Source: Candidatus Woesearchaeota archaeon (GTDB taxonomy: Archaea; Nanobdellota; Nanobdellia; Woesearchaeales; JAHWHD01). Taken from it: a DNA stretch of 15,479 bases. A model generated the notes under the pieces. The model was not told where the DNA came from and searched no databases. It saw nothing but the letters and a program-made list of their open reading frames with translations. This document shows positions 1 to 5,627 of this stretch, piece by piece (position 1 is the stretch's first letter; each line of letters opens with the position of its first letter). The stretch is taken from NCBI GenBank assembly GCA_019323525.1, contig JAHWHD010000037.1:1-15479 (forward strand), written 5' to 3'. Position numbers and translations under genes: made by a program.

Positions 1-96
1 ATAGATTATCTGCGTAAGAAGATAAGATGTCCTTATTGTGGAAGCAAGATTCTGTTTAAACCTCGCTCTACATTGACAAAAGTTAAAGCAAGATGA
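1..96 (+). CDS. rpoP: DNA-directed RNA polymerase subunit P (Rpo12), C-terminal part
   Basis: This is the last 31 codons of a gene cut by the left edge, reading in frame from base 1 to a TGA at 94-96. The visible part contains a CPYCG zinc-knuckle half (fragment residues 10-14), followed by SKIL, a basic stretch and the ending KVKAR. These are typical of the C-terminus of archaeal Rpo12/RpoP, the small zinc-binding RNA polymerase subunit equivalent to eukaryotic Rpb12. The first Cys pair lies outside the window. Its stop codon overlaps the ATG of the Pcc1 gene (ATGA). The order RpoP, Pcc1, prefoldin beta is a widely conserved archaeal cluster, which supports the call despite the short fragment. 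Confidence 0.85.
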   Translation: MDYLRKKIRCPYCGSKILFKPRSTLTKVKAR

Positions 97-308
97 AATA
101 TGAGGCAGTTATTAAAGTAATAGGAGATCCAGAGATTATATCCAAAGCTTTCATGGTTGAAAAAGGGAAGTTTGCAAGGTCAGGATTTGATATCGAGAAG
201 CAATCTGATTCAGTAAGGTTTGTTGTGGTTGCTGAGGATCCTACTGCTTTAAGGGCAACGTTGAATTCAATCACTAAACTACTAACTGTTTTCGAAAAGG
301 TGCAATGA
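93..308 (+). CDS. pcc1: KEOPS complex subunit Pcc1
   Basis: This 71-residue protein has the size and pattern of archaeal Pcc1. It begins with a beta strand (EAVIKVIGD) and then a helical region. A central basic/acidic strand pair follows (residues about 31-48, with SVRFVVVAED). It ends in a helix containing ALRATLNSITKLL, a family hallmark. Pcc1 dimerises and bridges two Kae1 units in the KEOPS complex, which makes N6-threonylcarbamoyladenosine at position 37 of ANN-decoding tRNAs. The start ATG overlaps the rpoP stop and the gene's own stop overlaps the prefoldin start, so it is translationally coupled inside the operon. I see no clear Shine-Dalgarno before its start. No other KEOPS subunit is in the window. 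Confidence 0.85.
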   Translation: MKYEAVIKVIGDPEIISKAFMVEKGKFARSGFDIEKQSDSVRFVVVAEDPTALRATLNSITKLLTVFEKVQ

Positions 309-643
309 AAATGTCGAAAATGTCAAAAGAGACTGAACAAAAAATTTCGCAATTACAGATGTTTGAGCAGTCTTTGCATGGTCTTTTGGTGCAGAAACAG
401 CAGCTCCAGCAGCAACTGGTAGAGGTTGACTCTGCTTTAGAAGAGCTTAAGGATACAACTAAAGCTTATAAGATTGTGGGCAATATCATGGTTGTCTCTG
501 AAAAAGAGCCTTTAGAAAAGGAATTAAAGGATAAGAAAGAGATGGTGGAACTAAGGATAAAGGCTCTTGAGAAGCAAGAGTCAAAGGTCAAAGAAAAAGC
601 TACAGAGATGCAACAAGAGGTTATGAAGGAACTTAAAAAATGA
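305..643 (+). CDS. pfdB: Prefoldin subunit beta
   Basis: The 112-residue protein consists of two long coiled-coil helices (residues about 8-50 and 72-110) joined by a short beta hairpin containing TKAYKIVGNIMVV, the classic archaeal prefoldin beta layout. Prefoldin is a cytosolic hexameric chaperone (two alpha, four beta) that delivers unfolded proteins to the thermosome. The start overlaps the Pcc1 stop (ATGA). A second ATG lies at 311 and a third at 320; the AAGGTG at 297-302 is better spaced for the one at 311, so the true protein may be two residues shorter. The downstream UPF0147 gene overlaps its stop. The alpha subunit is not in this window. Confidence 0.93.
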   Translation: MKMSKMSKETEQKISQLQMFEQSLHGLLVQKQQLQQQLVEVDSALEELKDTTKAYKIVGNIMVVSEKEPLEKELKDKKEMVELRIKALEKQESKVKEKATEMQQEVMKELKK

Positions 644-882
644 CAGAACTCAACGACGTTTTTGAGGTTTTAGCAGAACTGCTTGATGATTCTACAGTGC
701 CAAAGAATGTTAAGAATAAAGTCCAGGATATTATTGACGCTTTAAAAGAAGATACTGAGCTTTCTATTAGGATAAATAAGGCATTGCATATTCTTGATGA
801 GATTTCTGATGATACAAATCTGCAATCTTACACTAGGACACAGATTTGGAATGTTGTGAGTCTTCTCGAAAATATTCAGTAA
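640..882 (+). CDS. UPF0147 family protein
   Basis: This 80-residue, all-helical acidic protein matches the archaeal UPF0147 family. It shows the characteristic segment VPKNVKNKVQDIIDAL (residues 20-35) and conserved repeats of helix ends with DDSTVP and SDDTN. The function of the family is not established. It is the last gene of the rpoP operon. Its ATG overlaps the prefoldin stop (ATGA), and GAAGGAA lies a suitable distance upstream. Its TAA overlaps the last codons of the convergent channel gene by 7 bases, so any transcript leader for termination must run antisense into that gene. Confidence 0.88.
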   Translation: MTELNDVFEVLAELLDDSTVPKNVKNKVQDIIDALKEDTELSIRINKALHILDEISDDTNLQSYTRTQIWNVVSLLENIQ

Positions 883-1391
883 TTCTTGTATATTGAGGAG
901 TTTGGTACATAAAGAACTTCTTTATTTTTTGTAATTACTTTTGTTTCTGATAATGAAATCTCCTTTATCTTTCCTTCAATCCCCAACCCAGGGATTTTTA
1001 TACTGTCCCCTTCTTTGAAGTTCTTTTTTCTTAATAGGATTCGTGCGAACGCGTTTGGGATGAAATCCTTTAACCATACAATCACCAGGAACGCCCCGAA
1101 TATTGCAATGGCTGCTACAAAAACATTAAATACTGTTGTAGCAACGTTTAACTGATTAAGCGCCATTATGATTGTAGCAAGTATGATTATGTAGTACAGA
1201 ACTTTGCTAATGAATCTCTCAATGTTCAATTTTTTAACTAGTTTATTAAGTTCAATTTCATGAAGAATCCTATACACCAATCTATCGACAGTCTTTGCAA
1301 GTATGAAACCTATAAAGATTATGATGACTGCGACAATAAGGTTTTGGGCAATTGTAATGATGTTATCCTTCAAATAGATTAGTATTGCCAT
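876..1391 (-). CDS. Minimal MscS-family mechanosensitive channel-like protein
   Basis: The 171-residue membrane protein has three predicted transmembrane helices (about 13-34, 62-80 and 85-107). They are followed by a stretch with WLKDFIPNAFARILLRKK and a small beta domain (about 123-168) with FKEGDSIKIPG, EGKIKEISLSETKV and VLYVPNSSI. This is the pore-exit and beta-domain signature of MscS channels, which open under membrane tension to release osmolytes. The protein stops just after the PNS motif, so the C-terminal alpha/beta cytoplasmic vestibule of E. coli MscS is missing. I chose the ATG at 1391 over an in-frame GTG at 1397 because it lies 26.5 bases from the centre of the palindromic TATA box, the same distance as the DRG start on the other side. 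Function as a real channel is inferred. Confidence 0.8.
   Translation of the reverse strand: MAILIYLKDNIITIAQNLIVAVIIIFIGFILAKTVDRLVYRILHEIELNKLVKKLNIERFISKVLYYIIILATIIMALNQLNVATTVFNVFVAAIAIFGAFLVIVWLKDFIPNAFARILLRKKNFKEGDSIKIPGLGIEGKIKEISLSETKVITKNKEVLYVPNSSIYKNY
920..931 (+). terminator. Possible T-rich terminator of the rpoP operon
   Basis: A T-rich run (TTATTTTTTG) lies about 40 bases after the UPF0147 stop, on the + strand, inside the 3' part of the opposing channel gene. Archaeal RNA polymerase terminates at U-rich tracts, so this is a plausible stop site. AT-rich coding DNA also makes such runs by chance, so the call is weak. Confidence 0.25.
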
Positions 1392-1410
1392 AAGCACTTT
1401 TACTGACAGA

Positions 1411-1424
1411 ATATTTATAAATAT
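1411..1424. promoter_or_regulatory. Shared palindromic TATA box, MscS-like / DRG
   Basis: A perfect 14-base palindrome (ATATTTATAAATAT) lies in the 52-base gap between the divergent channel and DRG genes. Its centre is 26.5 bases from the ATG at 1444 (+) and 26.5 bases from the ATG at 1391 (-). No second TATA-like element is present, so one site appears to serve both directions, giving leaderless mRNAs on both strands. Confidence 0.65.
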
Positions 1425-1443
1425 ATCTGATTTTTTCTACACT

Positions 1444-2574
1444 ATGGCTAAGAAGCTTAGGAATGACGATCAACCTAAAAAATTGACTGTTAGCGATCAG
1501 ATTGCTGAGCTTGAAAAAGAGTTAAGCAAGACAAAGTACAACAAGAGGACGCAGCACCATATAGGTCTTGTCAAGGCAAAGATTGCAAGGCTAAAAGAGA
1601 AAAGGGAACAGCGTTCTAAGTCAGGCCCGAAGTTTGAAGGTTATTCTGTAAGAAAGTCTGGTGATGCTACAGTGATTCTAATAGGCTTTCCTTCTGTTGG
1701 AAAATCAACGTTGCTGAATGCATTAACAGGGGCTAATTCGCAGGTTGCAGCTTATGAGTTTACAACTCTAGATGTAGTTCCAGGGCTTCTTGAGCATAGG
1801 GAGGCAAAGGTCCAAGTACTTGATGTTCCTGGAATAGTTAAAGGTGCTGCTTCAGGCAGAGGCCGCGGAAAAGAGGTCTTGTCTGTAATGCGTAATGCAG
1901 ACCTCGTTTTGATACTAGTGGATGCTTTGCATTCTGAGCATCATAGGGTTGTCAAGAAAGAAATTTATGATACGCATCTAAGGCTTAACCAGTCAAGGCC
2001 TGATGTCACAATAAAAAAGACTGCGAAGGGAGGTATAGATATCGGTTTTACACGGAAGCAAACCTGGCTAACTCCAGATACTGTTAAGGACATTCTAAAG
2101 GAATTTAGGATAATGAATGCACAGGTTGTTGTTAGGGAGAACCTCACTCCTGACAGGTTAATCGATGCAATAGAGAACAATAAGATCTACATCCCGGGCA
2201 TAACAGTCTTGACCAAGATAGATTTGATTGATGCAGAGACTCTTGCGAAATTAAGAGAAAAGATAAAGCCTGACCTTGAGATTTCTGCTGATCAGAACGT
2301 CAATATTGACAAGTTAAAGGATTTAATAATAGACAAGTTGAATTTTATGAGGGTCTATACAAAGGAAGTCGGCAAAAAAGCTGACCTAACAGAACCTTTG
2401 ATAATGAAGACAGGAGCAACAGTCTTGGATGTGTGCAATAAGCTGCATAAAGATTTTATTTCAAAGTTTAGGTTTGTTAGGATATGGGGAAAGTCTGCAA
2501 AGTTTCCTGGCCAGAAGCTGTCTTTAAAACATGTTCTTAAGGATAAGGATATTATCGAGGTTCACTTGACTTAA
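1444..2574 (+). CDS. DRG-family GTP-binding protein with TGS domain
   Basis: This 376-residue protein is an archaeal homologue of developmentally regulated GTPases (DRG/Rbg), which act with translating ribosomes in eukaryotes. A basic helical N-terminus (about 14-60) leads into an Obg-like GTPase: G1 GFPSVGKS at 81-88, G2-region TT at 107-108, G3 DVPG at 127-130, G4 TKID at 257-260 and a G5-like ISA at 280-282. The inserted S5D2L-like segment (about 165-240) is present. A TGS domain closes the protein (about 302-376). Length and order are as expected for full-length DRG, so it is intact. Transcription likely starts at the ATG from the shared palindromic TATA box. Its 3' end overlaps the convergent 58-residue membrane peptide gene by 23 bases. 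Confidence 0.93.
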   Translation: MAKKLRNDDQPKKLTVSDQIAELEKELSKTKYNKRTQHHIGLVKAKIARLKEKREQRSKSGPKFEGYSVRKSGDATVILIGFPSVGKSTLLNALTGANSQVAAYEFTTLDVVPGLLEHREAKVQVLDVPGIVKGAASGRGRGKEVLSVMRNADLVLILVDALHSEHHRVVKKEIYDTHLRLNQSRPDVTIKKTAKGGIDIGFTRKQTWLTPDTVKDILKEFRIMNAQVVVRENLTPDRLIDAIENNKIYIPGITVLTKIDLIDAETLAKLREKIKPDLEISADQNVNIDKLKDLIIDKLNFMRVYTKEVGKKADLTEPLIMKTGATVLDVCNKLHKDFISKFRFVRIWGKSAKFPGQKLSLKHVLKDKDIIEVHLT

Positions 2575-2728
2575 TCTTTTTCATTAACGGAACAGTTAAG
2601 TAGATAAGCCCCAGAATTATGAAAAATAAGATGGTATCGTATCTGTAGATTGCGAATATGACCAGATGTACAATTACAGCAGCAGAGCCTATGACAGCAA
2701 CAAACTTCGCTATAAGGTTTCGGTTCAT
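2552..2728 (-). CDS. Small membrane protein, 58 residues, unknown
   Basis: I do not recognise this gene. It encodes 58 residues starting MNRNLIAKF and ending KKIKSSEPR. There are two hydrophobic segments (about 5-28 and 33-50) separated by YRYD, and basic residues at both ends, so a hairpin of two membrane helices with both ends in the cytoplasm is likely. Support for it being real: it fills the gap between DRG and the next + operon, and a TATA-like palindrome lies 25.5 bases before its ATG, the same spacing as the neighbouring genes. It also fits the alternating convergent/divergent pattern, overlapping the DRG end by 23 bases. No signal cleavage site or known motif is visible. Confidence 0.6.
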   Translation of the reverse strand: MNRNLIAKFVAVIGSAAVIVHLVIFAIYRYDTILFFIILGLIYLTVPLMKKIKSSEPR

Positions 2729-2748
2729 ACATTGTCCTATGCATAAAT

Positions 2749-2758
2749 TATTTAAATA
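2749..2758. promoter_or_regulatory. Shared palindromic TATA-like box, 58-residue gene / unknown-HAD-PUA operon
   Basis: The perfect palindrome TATTTAAATA has its centre at 2753.5, 25.5 bases from the - strand ATG at 2728. On the + strand the centre is 27.5 bases from a GTG at 2781 and 36.5 bases from the ATG at 2790. The + transcript would thus begin around the GGTGAT at 2780-2785. No other good TATA box lies in the 61-base gap. Confidence 0.5.
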
Positions 2759-2789
2759 GTTTTAGTATTTTAATCAAAAGGTGATTTTA

Positions 2790-3008
2790 ATGGCAAAGAA
2801 AAACGAAAGTAAAGATGAGCAGGTTGGTTTTCATAAAGGCGCGCTGTCGACCCTAGCAAAAGAGAGAGAGGAGATGCTAAGAATTCTTAGTATTGTTGAA
2901 CAATTGATGCAGATGCACATCAAGGCTTTGAAGGATTTGGGTGTTGACCTAGAGAAAGCCGCGAAAAACGTCAAAGCTAAGAAAAAGCCTATCGAAGATA
3001 TCATATGA
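2790..3008 (+). CDS. Small charged helical protein, unknown
   Basis: I do not recognise a named family. The 72-residue product is highly charged: a Lys/Glu-rich N-terminus, then a long predicted helix (about 18-60) containing AKEREEMLRILSIVEQLM and HIKALKDLGVDLE, and a Lys-rich end. A coiled-coil or partner-binding role is possible, but this is a guess. I chose the ATG at 2790 because GGTGAT (2780-2785) is a good ribosome binding site for it. An in-frame GTG at 2781 would add three residues and sits where a leaderless start would be expected from the TATA-like palindrome at 2749-2758. The stop overlaps the HAD gene's ATG (ATGA), so the two are translationally coupled. Confidence 0.75.
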   Translation: MAKKNESKDEQVGFHKGALSTLAKEREEMLRILSIVEQLMQMHIKALKDLGVDLEKAAKNVKAKKKPIEDII

Positions 3009-3712
3009 AGGCAATTATTTTTGATTTTGATAATACTCTTGACGATTTCGCATCTGTAAAACGTAAGGCCGAACAAGGGATTGCAGACTATCTACATAAA
3101 AAACACGATATTCTTCCTGATTATTTTGTTAAAAAGTTTGAGGAAATCGATTTACAGATTTCACATTGCGGTGCTGTTAAAAGGAATCCTAAACTCTATG
3201 ACAGATATTGGTGGTTTAAAGAATTCTTTTGTTTAACTGGAATGAAGGTCGGTAAGAAGGAGATTGATTCGCTGGTGCAAATGTACTGGAATTATATCAA
3301 TAAAAAAGCGAAGTTGCTTCCGCATGTTAAGTCAACTTTGAACTATCTGAAGAAGAGATATACGCTTGTTGTAATGTCAGACTCTGATGGTAAGAGAAGC
3401 TTAAAGATTGATAGGATTAAGGCTGTAGGTATCTATGATGTTATTAATCTTATAGTTTTGGGTGATGATGTTAAGATAAACAAACCGTCACTAAAATATT
3501 ATGATTATATCTTGAGAAGATTGAAACTTAAGGCACGGGATTGTGTTATGGTCGGAGATAAGCCAGAGGTTGACCTTAGGCTGGCAAAGAAACTTGGTAT
3601 GAAGACTGTCTGGATAAAGCACGGCTCTTGGTCTAAACAGTTGAAAGGTAAAAAATTTTCTTATGTGGATTACACAGTTACTGATTTCAAGCAGTTGAGG
3701 AAGATATTTTGA
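3005..3712 (+). CDS. HAD-superfamily hydrolase (phosphatase-like)
   Basis: The 235-residue protein carries all four HAD motifs: DFDNT at 7-11 (nucleophile Asp7 and acid Asp9), MSDSD at 124-128, Lys160 in NKPS, and GDKPEVDL at 184-191 (Mg2+-binding Asp185). Helical cap residues (about 15-100) place it with phosphoglycolate phosphatase-like C1-cap enzymes, so it probably removes phosphate from a small metabolite. The substrate cannot be read from the sequence. It is the middle gene of a tight operon, with an ATGA overlap from the unknown gene upstream and a TTGA overlap with the PUA gene downstream. The cap is rich in aromatic and basic residues (DRYWWFKEFF at 66-75). Confidence 0.88.
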   Translation: MKAIIFDFDNTLDDFASVKRKAEQGIADYLHKKHDILPDYFVKKFEEIDLQISHCGAVKRNPKLYDRYWWFKEFFCLTGMKVGKKEIDSLVQMYWNYINKKAKLLPHVKSTLNYLKKRYTLVVMSDSDGKRSLKIDRIKAVGIYDVINLIVLGDDVKINKPSLKYYDYILRRLKLKARDCVMVGDKPEVDLRLAKKLGMKTVWIKHGSWSKQLKGKKFSYVDYTVTDFKQLRKIF

Positions 3713-4161
3713 GAAAACAGTTAAGCAAGAAGGATATTAAGGATATTAACTCTGTTTTGAACGAGAACTTTGGATTAGATTGTTTTATCTCTAAAAAGGA
3801 TGATGTTTATCTTGAGGATGGGCTTGTATATATCAACAAAGAGCCTTGTTTTTTTTATATTGGGGAGAAACTAGTGCCTACGCTCAAACTAGTTTTGAAG
3901 GTTAACTTTCTAAAGAAGATCGTGATTGACATGCCTGCAGTAAAATTCATAGCTAATGGGGCCGATGTTATGCGGCCTGGCATTAAAGAGGTTGATGGTG
4001 GGATTAATGCAGGAGATGTTGTGGCTATAGTTGATGAGAATAATAAGAAACCCATTGCAGTTGGTATTGCATCTTTAGATTCTGAAGGTTTGAGAACTGC
4101 CGAGGGGGGTAAAGTGATAAAGAATGTGCATCACGTAGGAGATAATATCTGGTCAAGGTAG
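3709..4161 (+). CDS. PUA-domain RNA-binding protein (archaeal MCT-1/DUF1947-like)
   Basis: The 150-residue protein has an N-terminal DUF1947-like domain (about 1-68) and a C-terminal PUA domain (about 70-148). The PUA domain contains DMPAVKFIANGADVMRPGI, GDVVAIVDE and the ending GKVIKNVHHVGDNIW. This arrangement matches the archaeal relatives of MCT-1/Tma20 and of the eIF2D N-terminus, which bind the small ribosomal subunit and act in re-initiation or recycling in eukaryotes; the archaeal role is inferred. The start is a TTG that overlaps the HAD stop (TTGA). GAGG at 3697-3700, eight bases upstream, supports this start. It ends 9 bases into the convergent NOP2-like gene. Confidence 0.87.
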   Translation: MRKQLSKKDIKDINSVLNENFGLDCFISKKDDVYLEDGLVYINKEPCFFYIGEKLVPTLKLVLKVNFLKKIVIDMPAVKFIANGADVMRPGIKEVDGGINAGDVVAIVDENNKKPIAVGIASLDSEGLRTAEGGKVIKNVHHVGDNIWSR

Positions 4162-4608
4162 TCTCCTGATCTTTGGTACGAAGTTAAGTATCTTGTTTTC
4201 TTTGAATTTGCCTGTGCCCAGGAAATCGTTTTTGTGTTTTACAATAAGGAAACCGCTGTAATCGCCTTTGATATCTTCTAGGTCTTTACCTTTAATCCAA
4301 TTATTTACTTGTTCTTCGTCAATCTCGATAATGTTCTTTTTTGCTTTTGGTCCGATGAACTGGCTACCTTCAATGCTAAGCCTGATCCCTTTCGCCGTCT
4401 CTCCAATGTAAAGCCCTAGAGAGTTTATTCTTAATTTATCTAGCTCAATATCGAACACTTCTCTGTTTGCAATAAAGATTTTGTTCTTATCGTTGATTAG
4501 AACTGCATAATCTTCGACTGAAATCTCAGCATCCCATTGCTCTTTGATATATTTTAAGATTGTTTTTGCCTGTTTATTGTTCAATAGTTTAAGGTTCCTT
4601 ATGTTCAT
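4153..4608 (-). CDS. NOL1/NOP2/fmu-type PUA-like ribosome biogenesis protein
   Basis: This 151-residue protein resembles the archaeal stand-alone proteins (COG3270) related to the C-terminal PUA-like region of NOP2/RsmF rRNA methyltransferases. The recognisable parts are GLYIGETAKGIRLSIEGSQFIG (about 86-107) and the closing segment with FLIVKHKNDFLGTGKFKE followed by ILNFVPKIRRL, a close match to that family's DFLGxGK...NxxPKxRR signature. No methyltransferase domain is attached, so it probably binds RNA during ribosome or tRNA maturation without catalysis. A TATA-like element lies 27.5 bases before the ATG. Its end overlaps the convergent MCT-1-like gene by 9 bases, putting two PUA-type RNA-binding genes end to end. 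Confidence 0.8.
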   Translation of the reverse strand: MNIRNLKLLNNKQAKTILKYIKEQWDAEISVEDYAVLINDKNKIFIANREVFDIELDKLRINSLGLYIGETAKGIRLSIEGSQFIGPKAKKNIIEIDEEQVNNWIKGKDLEDIKGDYSGFLIVKHKNDFLGTGKFKENKILNFVPKIRRLP

Positions 4609-4631
4609 GCTTATCTATGATTGCGGCTTTG

Positions 4632-4639
4632 ATTAAAAA
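4632..4639 (-). promoter_or_regulatory. TATA-like box of the NOP2-like gene
   Basis: The + strand ATTAAAAA (TTTTTAAT on the coding strand) is centred 27.5 bases before the ATG at 4608. This agrees with the spacing at the other promoters, although the box itself is a weaker TATA match. Confidence 0.4.
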
Positions 4640-4651
4640 GTTTTTGGAAAG

Positions 4652-4660
4652 TTATATATA
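4652..4660 (+). promoter_or_regulatory. TATA box of the exchanger gene
   Basis: TTATATATA is centred at 4656, 27 bases before the ATG at 4683 and 21 before the ATG at 4677. The usual spacing in this window therefore favours 4683 as the start of a leaderless mRNA. Confidence 0.6.
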
Positions 4661-4682
4661 CTTCTGACATTGAGGCATGTTT

Positions 4683-5627
4683 ATGTTTGATTTTTTTTAT
4701 GCAACAATACTTTCTTCTGTGGTAGTTTTAGTTATAGCACTTGCCATATTGATAAAGAGCGCGGATTTTTTTACTGATATTAGCGAAAAAATAGGGGTTG
4801 TTTTAGGAATTCCGCAGTTCATTATTGGTATCACGATAGTGAGCATCGGAACCTCTATACCTGAACTTGGCACTTCAATCGCAGCTGTTTTTTCCAGGGC
4901 TACAGAGTTTGTTGCTGCTGATGCGATAGGTTCTAATGTCACTAACATATTACTGGTTGCAGGAGTTGCTGTTTTACTAATAAAAGGCCTCAAGATAAAG
5001 GAAGAAATTCTTAGAATCGATATTCCGCTTTTAGTAGGTTCTGCAATACTAATCATATTTATGCTATGGGATGGGGTGTTTACATTTGCTGAAGCTCTAT
5101 TCTGTATCTTGATTTATGCTGTTTACATTCTTTATATTGCTAAGCAGCATGTTGACAAGGCAACTGTAAAAAAGCATTTTCAGCTAAAATGGATTTGGAT
5201 GCTGTTGTTAACGATTGTAGGTATATATATCGGAGCAAAGTTCTCAGTTTCATCAGTAATTGCTTTAAGTAACCATCTAGGTTTTCCAGATACCTCTTTG
5301 ATAGCGATAACTGTGATCGCTTTAGGTACTTCGCTTCCTGAACTAATGGTGAGTGTTGTGGCTGCAATCAAGAAGAACTTTGATATGTCTATTGGAAATG
5401 TGGTTGGTTCTAATATATTTAATACATTTATGGTCATAGGTATCCCAGGCCTCTTTACAACGCTGAAGATTTCTTCAAGTACAATCTATACTGGCTTGCC
5501 GTTGATGATTCTTGCGACTTTATTACTTTCTTTTGCAGCGCTTAAAAATAAGATTTCAAGGTATGAAGGCGTCTTTTATCTTGTATTATATGCTTTTTTT
5601 ATATTCAAGGTTTATGCGGGGTTTTAG
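4683..5627 (+). CDS. Calcium/sodium antiporter (CaCA family)
   Basis: The 314-residue integral membrane protein has about ten predicted helices and the two inverted alpha-repeats of the Ca2+/cation antiporter family. Alpha-1 contains GTSIPEL (about 56-62) and AIGSNVTNILL (about 81-91). Alpha-2 contains GTSLPEL (about 215-221) and GNVVGSNIFN (about 238-247). The Glu of each GTSxPEL provides the ion-binding carboxylates, as in the archaeal exchanger NCX_Mj. It likely extrudes Ca2+ in exchange for Na+ or H+. Length is normal and both halves are intact. The start at 4683 fits both the TATA box and GAGG at 4672-4675; an ATG at 4677 would add two residues. The TAG overlaps the aIF5B stop codon on the other strand. 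Confidence 0.92.
   Translation: MFDFFYATILSSVVVLVIALAILIKSADFFTDISEKIGVVLGIPQFIIGITIVSIGTSIPELGTSIAAVFSRATEFVAADAIGSNVTNILLVAGVAVLLIKGLKIKEEILRIDIPLLVGSAILIIFMLWDGVFTFAEALFCILIYAVYILYIAKQHVDKATVKKHFQLKWIWMLLLTIVGIYIGAKFSVSSVIALSNHLGFPDTSLIAITVIALGTSLPELMVSVVAAIKKNFDMSIGNVVGSNIFNTFMVIGIPGLFTTLKISSSTIYTGLPLMILATLLLSFAALKNKISRYEGVFYLVLYAFFIFKVYAGF

Noticed and set aside
1392..1397. GTG at 1397 as start of the MscS-like gene
   Set aside because: It lies only about 20 bases from the TATA centre and adds two residues, while the ATG at 1391 matches the spacing rule exactly.
2573..2582. TAATCTTTTTC as terminator of the DRG gene
   Set aside because: Only five T in a row, within AT-rich coding sequence of the opposing small gene. 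Too weak to call without transcript data.
4635..4645. AAAAAGTTTTT near-palindrome in the NOP2-like/exchanger gap
   Set aside because: It is a simple homopolymer-type repeat, overlaps the likely TATA region of the NOP2-like gene and has no GC pairs, so it is not convincing as an operator.
4697..5056. Open frame of 119 codons on the - strand
   Set aside because: It is antisense to the first alpha-repeat of the exchanger gene. The product is Ser/Thr/Ile-rich with no family features and no TATA box.
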